Source: Actinomycetales bacterium (GTDB lineage Bacteria > Actinomycetota > Actinomycetes > Actinomycetales > JAHECE01). From it: a stretch of 9,188 nucleotides of DNA. The stretch covers positions 1-9,188 of the forward strand of contig JAHECE010000103.1 of the NCBI GenBank assembly GCA_024641895.1. The letters are read 5' to 3'. Under the pieces are notes generated by a model. The model was given only the letters and a program-made list of their open reading frames with translations. It made no database searches and was not told where the DNA came from. Shown piece after piece: positions 5,697-9,188 of this stretch. The translations under genes were made by a program, and so were the position numbers. Numbering within the stretch: position 1 is the first letter of the stretch; every line of letters starts with the position of its first letter.

Positions 5697-7685
5697 CTAC
5701 AGGTCGACGTGGGCGCCCATGACGATCGTGCGTTCGGGCGGAAGGTGGAACACCTCCGTGCGGTTGGCGGCCACGTGAGCGAGCCACACGAACAGCCGCT
5801 TGCGCCATGTCCTCAGGCTGCGCGTCCCGACTGCGTGCACCGTCAGCACCGACAGGAAGTAGTGCGCCTCGTCCAGGTTGAGCTGGAGCTCGGGTGACCT
5901 GCCGACCGCGAGGGCGAGGCCCCGGGGGATGTCCTGGCTGTCGGTGAAGCCGACATGCACGCTGACGTGGACGATGCCGTCGAGCTCGGAGCCGAGATCG
6001 TCGACGGTGACCCTGTCGACGTGCCGGATGTGCGGCACGTTCTCGTTGACGATCTGGACCAGCACCACGTGCTCGTGGACGACCTGGTTGAAGTCGACGT
6101 TCTGGACGAGCGCGAGCGGCGTCGTCGTGGCGTTGGGGTGCGGGTACACCGCCACCCCCGGCACCCGGGGCACCCGGCCGTCGCTGACGATCTTGACGAA
6201 GAGGTCCAGGGGTCCCTCGAGCTCCCGCTCCCGGTTGTGGAGCTCGTCATTGCCCTGGCGCCAGGTGGTCATGACGGTCACGACCAGCGCCGCCAGGAGC
6301 AGCGGCAGCCAACCGCCGCTGACGACCTTGAGCAGGTTCGCTGCGAAGAAGGTCACCTCCAGGACCCCGACCACGAGGACGAAGGCGACGATCTTCCAGG
6401 TCGGCACACGCCAGACCATCCGAGCCAGCAGCAGGAAGAGAGCGCTCGTCAGGATGAGCGTGCCGGTGACGGCCAGGCCGTACGCCGTCGCGAGGCGGCT
6501 CGAGCTCTGGAAGACGCCGATCAGCACGATGACGCCGATGAACAGGATCCAGTTCACCACCGGGATGTAGATCTGACCGCCCTCCTCCCGGGACGTGTGG
6601 CGCACCAGCAGGCGCGGCAGCATGCCGAGCCGAACCGCCTGCCGGGAGACCGAGTACGCCCCGGAGATCACGGCCTGGGAAGCGATCACGGTCGCCAGGG
6701 TCGCGAGGATGACCAGCGGCAGGGTTGCCCAGGACGGCGCGAGCCGGAAGAACGGGTTGGTGATCGTGCTCGGGTCGCTCAGGATGAGAGCGCCCTGTCC
6801 GAAGTAGTTGATCGCCAGCGCGGGGAACACGACGAAGTACCAGGATCGGCGGATCGCCTTGGCTCCGAAGTGGCCCATGTCCGCGTACAGCGCCTCGGCG
6901 CCGGTGATGGTCAGGACGACGGCGCCCATCGCGACGAACGCGACCAGCGGGTGCCCGACGACGAACGCCACGGCGTACGTCGGTGAGACCGCCTTGAGGA
7001 TCTCGGGGTTGTCGACGATGTGCGGCACGCCCAGGAGCGCCAGCACCCCGAACCACAGGGCCATCACGGGACCGAAGGCCCGCCCCACCGCCTCGGTGCC
7101 CCACCGTTGGATGGCGAACAGCGCAGTGAGGATCGCCACCGAGACCGGCAGCACGAGCTCTTCGAGGCCGGGGTCGACCACGGCCAGGCCCTCCATCGCC
7201 GACATGACCGAGATCGCCGGCGTGATGACGCTGTCGCCGTAGAACAGCGCGGCACCGATCATGCCCAGGAACATCGCGGTGGCCAGGGTCCGCCGGCGCG
7301 TGAGCTTCTCGCGCAGGAGCGCGACAAGGGCCAGGATGCCTCCCTCGCCGTCGTTGTCGGCTCGCATGGCCAGGGCGACGTACTTCGCGGAGACGACGAT
7401 GGTGATCGACCACAGCACCATCGAGATGACCCCGAACACGTCGACGGGCGTCGGCTTGACGGTGTTGTGCTCGATGCTGAAGACCGTCTGCATCGCGTAC
7501 AGCGGGCTGGTCCCGATGTCCCCGAACACAACCCCGAGGGCGCTGAGCGCCAGGGCGCCACCCTTGCCGTGCCTGACTGCGCGCATCGAGGTCAGCGTGT
7601 CAGCGCCCAAGGGCTCCGGCGGCACGACAGGTCGGCGCGGTCGATTCTCAGATGCTCGCCGGCCCTCGGCGTCGCCAGCATTCAC
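5697..7685 (-). CDS. kup: Kup/KUP-type potassium uptake transporter
   Basis: Kup proteins are H+-coupled K+ importers of the inner membrane. The product is 662 residues, slightly longer than E. coli Kup (622). It has the full layout: a hydrophilic N-terminus of about 45 residues, about 12 membrane helices between residues 45 and 475, and a soluble C-terminal domain. Family signatures are GVVFGDIGTSPLYA (51-64), DGEGGILAL (112-120), GDSVITPAISVMSAMEGL (150-167), TGAEALYADMGHFG (261-274), SGAYSVSRQAVRLGMLPRL (341-359), SGGWLPLLL (456-464) and RVPGVAVY (507-514). It ends in the usual FHLPPERTIVMGA stretch. The GTG at 7683-7685 is supported by AGGA 7 nt upstream. The gene is divergent from the DUF1254 gene. 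No frameshift or missing motif is seen, so it should be functional. The leader holds palindromic elements, listed separately. Confidence 0.95.
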   Translation of the reverse strand: MNAGDAEGRRASENRPRRPVVPPEPLGADTLTSMRAVRHGKGGALALSALGVVFGDIGTSPLYAMQTVFSIEHNTVKPTPVDVFGVISMVLWSITIVVSAKYVALAMRADNDGEGGILALVALLREKLTRRRTLATAMFLGMIGAALFYGDSVITPAISVMSAMEGLAVVDPGLEELVLPVSVAILTALFAIQRWGTEAVGRAFGPVMALWFGVLALLGVPHIVDNPEILKAVSPTYAVAFVVGHPLVAFVAMGAVVLTITGAEALYADMGHFGAKAIRRSWYFVVFPALAINYFGQGALILSDPSTITNPFFRLAPSWATLPLVILATLATVIASQAVISGAYSVSRQAVRLGMLPRLLVRHTSREEGGQIYIPVVNWILFIGVIVLIGVFQSSSRLATAYGLAVTGTLILTSALFLLLARMVWRVPTWKIVAFVLVVGVLEVTFFAANLLKVVSGGWLPLLLAALVVTVMTTWRQGNDELHNRERELEGPLDLFVKIVSDGRVPRVPGVAVYPHPNATTTPLALVQNVDFNQVVHEHVVLVQIVNENVPHIRHVDRVTVDDLGSELDGIVHVSVHVGFTDSQDIPRGLALAVGRSPELQLNLDEAHYFLSVLTVHAVGTRSLRTWRKRLFVWLAHVAANRTEVFHLPPERTIVMGAHVDL

Positions 7686-7692
7686 CTAGGCA

Positions 7693-7696
7693 TCCT
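7693..7696 (-). promoter_or_regulatory. Ribosome binding site of kup
   Basis: AGGA on the - strand lies 7 nt before the GTG start of kup. It supports that start over the overlapping, out-of-frame ATG at 7679-7681. Confidence 0.5.
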
Positions 7697-7733
7697 GTCA
7701 CCGCATTGCCGGGATGCACCGTCCGTTCGCGAT

Positions 7734-7751
7734 GCCGCGCTCCGGCGCGGC
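7734..7751 (-). promoter_or_regulatory. GC-rich hairpin in the kup leader
   Basis: GCCGCGC (7734-7740) and GCGCGGC (7745-7751) form a perfect 7-bp stem with a 4-nt TCCG loop on the + strand (CGGA on the - strand). It sits about 50 nt upstream of the kup start and, if transcribed, would be a stable leader structure. There is no U-run, so a terminator/attenuator role is unproven. Confidence 0.4.
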
Positions 7752-7756
7752 GACGA

Positions 7757-7785
7757 GGCCGATCGGCGACCGGCCGATCGGCGAC
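7757..7785. repeat. Tandem palindromes upstream of kup (possible operator)
   Basis: The 14-bp sequence GGCCGATCGGCGAC occurs twice (7757-7770 and 7772-7785), one base apart. Each copy contains the perfect 10-bp palindrome GCCGATCGGC (7758-7767 and 7773-7782), with centres 15 bp apart. The site lies 70-100 bp upstream of the kup start in the divergent promoter region, a position suited to binding a dimeric regulator. High GC makes short palindromes commoner by chance, but an exact duplication is less so. Confidence 0.45.
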
Positions 7786-8052
7786 GACCGAGCCGGCCTG
7801 TCCCGAGGTCCCGTCGATTCCCGACGCGACAGGGGTACGTCGCCGCCGTCTCCGCGGGCGGTCGGGTCCGGGACCGCGGCTCGAGCCCGGACGCCGCCTC
7901 GCCCCGGCTCGGCTCGCGCGCACCGGCTGCGTCGAGCACGAGCGTGAAGTCAGACCGACTACCGTGTCGTGCGTGTCGGCGGCACCGCGTCGACCAAGAG
8001 ATCCTGGCCAGACCCTGACGAAGGCTCGGACGGGTCCCTGGCCTGAGGCGTT

Positions 8053-8058
8053 GGGAGG
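8053..8058 (+). promoter_or_regulatory. Ribosome binding site of the DUF1254 gene
   Basis: GGGAGG ends 5 nt before the GTG at 8064-8066. It is a strong Shine-Dalgarno match and fixes the start of the gene. Confidence 0.75.
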
Positions 8059-8063
8059 TACGA

Positions 8064-9188
8064 GTGAGCTCGAGCAGCGGTTCTACCCGGGCAGAGGGAT
8101 CCCGCCCGGCGTTCGCACGGTCGATTGCGACGTTCTTGTACGTGTGGGCGTATCCGCTGGTGAACACGCACAGCCGCCGGGCGCTGGTGACGAGCGCTCC
8201 GGAACCAGGGCGGCGCGGAGACATCCTTCCGGTCGCGCCGGTCAATCGACTGAGCATGCTGACCGACTACATGGCGCCGGCCCAGCGATTCGTCGTGTGT
8301 CCCAACCAGGACGTCGTGTACGGCCAGATGTGGATGGACCTCTCCGGCGACAACGCCGTGGTCGTGCAGATTCCCGACTTCGGCTCGCGGTTCCATGTCT
8401 TCGAGATGGTCGACCAGCGGACCGACACCTTCGCATCTCCGGGTACTCGGACCGACGCCAAGCCGGGCCACTACCTCGTGGTCGGCCCAGACTGGGCCGC
8501 GGAAGCGCCTGCGGGTATCGTCGAGGTCCTGCACTCACCCACCACGCTTGCCGCGATGTTTCCGCGAGTCTTCATGGACGACACCGCGCAGGACCGGATC
8601 GCCGTCCAAGACGTGCTGAATCAGATCGATGCCTATCCCGTTGCCGAGTTCACCGGGGACTTCACCGTCCGGGACTGGAAGAGCTCCCCATCATTCGCGG
8701 CCGGCGCCGGTGGGGCCACGGAGATCCGCTGGGTGAACCCCGAGACGTTCTGGGACATCTTGCCGACGGTACTCGACGAGTCCCATCCCCTGCCCGGCGA
8801 GCAGGCGATCTACGACACAGCGCGGCAGCTGATCTCCTGGGCCTCCGACGATGACGACATCGCCGACATCCTTCGAGCCTCGGCCGCCTCGGCAGACAAG
8901 GAGATCGTCGACGATCTGTTCGCCTTCAGCCACGTCGGGGAGCCCTATGGCAACGGCTGGTGGGGCGAGCCCAAGGGCGCTCGCTTCGGAACCGACTACT
9001 TCGCGCGGACCGGTGTCGCCAAGTCCTACATCTTCGTGAACATCCCCGAGGACGCGCTGTACGTGGCGGCAGACCACGACATCGACGGGAACCCCCTGCA
9101 CGGCGCTCATCGGTACACCATCACGTTCCCGGCGGGGCAGCTCCCACCTGTCCAGGGGTTCTGGTCCTTGACCGCCTACGACGAGTAC
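8064..9188 (+). CDS. DUF1254/DUF1214 domain protein, 5' part
   Basis: The frame is open for 375 codons to the window edge and has no stop, so the C-terminus is missing. The start is GTG with a strong ribosome binding site. The N-terminal half shows the DUF1254 pattern: FLYVWAYPLVN (25-35 or so), then a CPNQDVVYGQMWMDLSG stretch (usually PN.DT.Y...W.DLS), and GHYLVVGPDW. The visible C-terminal part matches DUF1214: YIFVNIPEDALY, then DIDGNPLHGAHRYTITF, and PPVQGFWSLTAYDEY, the last at the window edge. The two-domain family is widespread in bacteria; its biochemical function is not established, though members sit near oxidative or catabolic genes. Many members are exported, but no signal peptide is visible here: the first 20 residues are Ser/Gly/Arg-rich, suggesting a cytoplasmic protein. 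It is transcribed away from kup. Confidence 0.88.
   Translation, partial: MSSSSGSTRAEGSRPAFARSIATFLYVWAYPLVNTHSRRALVTSAPEPGRRGDILPVAPVNRLSMLTDYMAPAQRFVVCPNQDVVYGQMWMDLSGDNAVVVQIPDFGSRFHVFEMVDQRTDTFASPGTRTDAKPGHYLVVGPDWAAEAPAGIVEVLHSPTTLAAMFPRVFMDDTAQDRIAVQDVLNQIDAYPVAEFTGDFTVRDWKSSPSFAAGAGGATEIRWVNPETFWDILPTVLDESHPLPGEQAIYDTARQLISWASDDDDIADILRASAASADKEIVDDLFAFSHVGEPYGNGWWGEPKGARFGTDYFARTGVAKSYIFVNIPEDALYVAADHDIDGNPLHGAHRYTITFPAGQLPPVQGFWSLTAYDEY

Larger units (their letters stand above)
7686..8063. other. Divergent intergenic region between kup and the DUF1254 gene
   Basis: This 378-bp region must drive transcription both ways. The kup side (7686-7785) contains a short GC-rich hairpin and two tandem 10-bp palindromes. 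The DUF1254 side ends in a strong ribosome binding site. The middle (about 7790-8040) is GC-rich, and I see no convincing sigma-70-type promoter, RNA gene or conserved short protein in it. I looked for the ydaO (c-di-AMP) riboswitch that often precedes actinobacterial kup genes and could not recognise its conserved core. Confidence 0.6.

Noticed and set aside
5955..6986. Long + strand open frame (343 codons) opposite kup, and a 388-codon frame on the - strand at 6247-7413
   Set aside because: Both overlap the full length of well-supported kup coding sequence and give Arg/Asp/His- or Arg/Pro/Gly-rich translations with no family similarity, the usual result of high GC in alternative frames.
7686..8063. 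ydaO-type c-di-AMP riboswitch upstream of kup
   Set aside because: I searched the - strand by eye for its conserved core and did not find it. A covariance-model search would be decisive.
7652..8854. Open frame of 400 codons on the + strand across the divergent region
   Set aside because: It runs out of frame through the DUF1254 gene and gives an Arg/Pro-rich translation without recognisable motifs. The frame starting at GTG 8064 has the family signatures and the ribosome binding site.

Overview
The window is high-GC DNA from an actinobacterium (Actinomycetota). Third codon positions are strongly G/C-biased, GTG and TTG starts are common, and the families present (DUF5995, CU044_2847/Trypco1, DUF1254, Kup) are typical of that phylum. 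I cannot place it more finely. Seven protein genes are supported. Two are cut by the window edges: the 3' end of a haem peroxidase on the left and the 5' part of a DUF1254 protein on the right. No tRNA, rRNA, CRISPR array, transposase or attachment site is visible.

Left part (2-1877): the tail of an animal-type haem peroxidase (cyclooxygenase-like) on the + strand meets, tail to tail across 10 bp, a lipoxygenase-like gene on the - strand. Both families oxygenate unsaturated fatty acids, so this may be an oxylipin locus. The lipoxygenase-like protein departs from the textbook iron-ligand set.

Middle (2059-4484, all - strand): a two-gene operon joined by a 4-base ATGA overlap. The first gene encodes a small Trypco1 (CU044_2847 family) protein. 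The second encodes a 688-residue membrane protein with a CHAT (caspase-like) peptidase domain, a long repeat-bearing Pro/Ala/Glu-rich linker, one transmembrane helix, and a C-terminal LecA/PA-IL-like lectin domain predicted to lie outside the cell. It reads as a candidate surface-sensing, protease-based conflict or cell-death system and is the most interesting part of the window.

Right part (4766-9188): a DUF5995 gene and a kup potassium transporter gene follow on the - strand. A 378-bp divergent intergenic region then separates kup from the + strand DUF1254/DUF1214 gene that runs off the end. The kup leader carries a GC-rich hairpin and a pair of 10-bp perfect palindromes. No functional link is evident between kup, DUF5995 and DUF1254.
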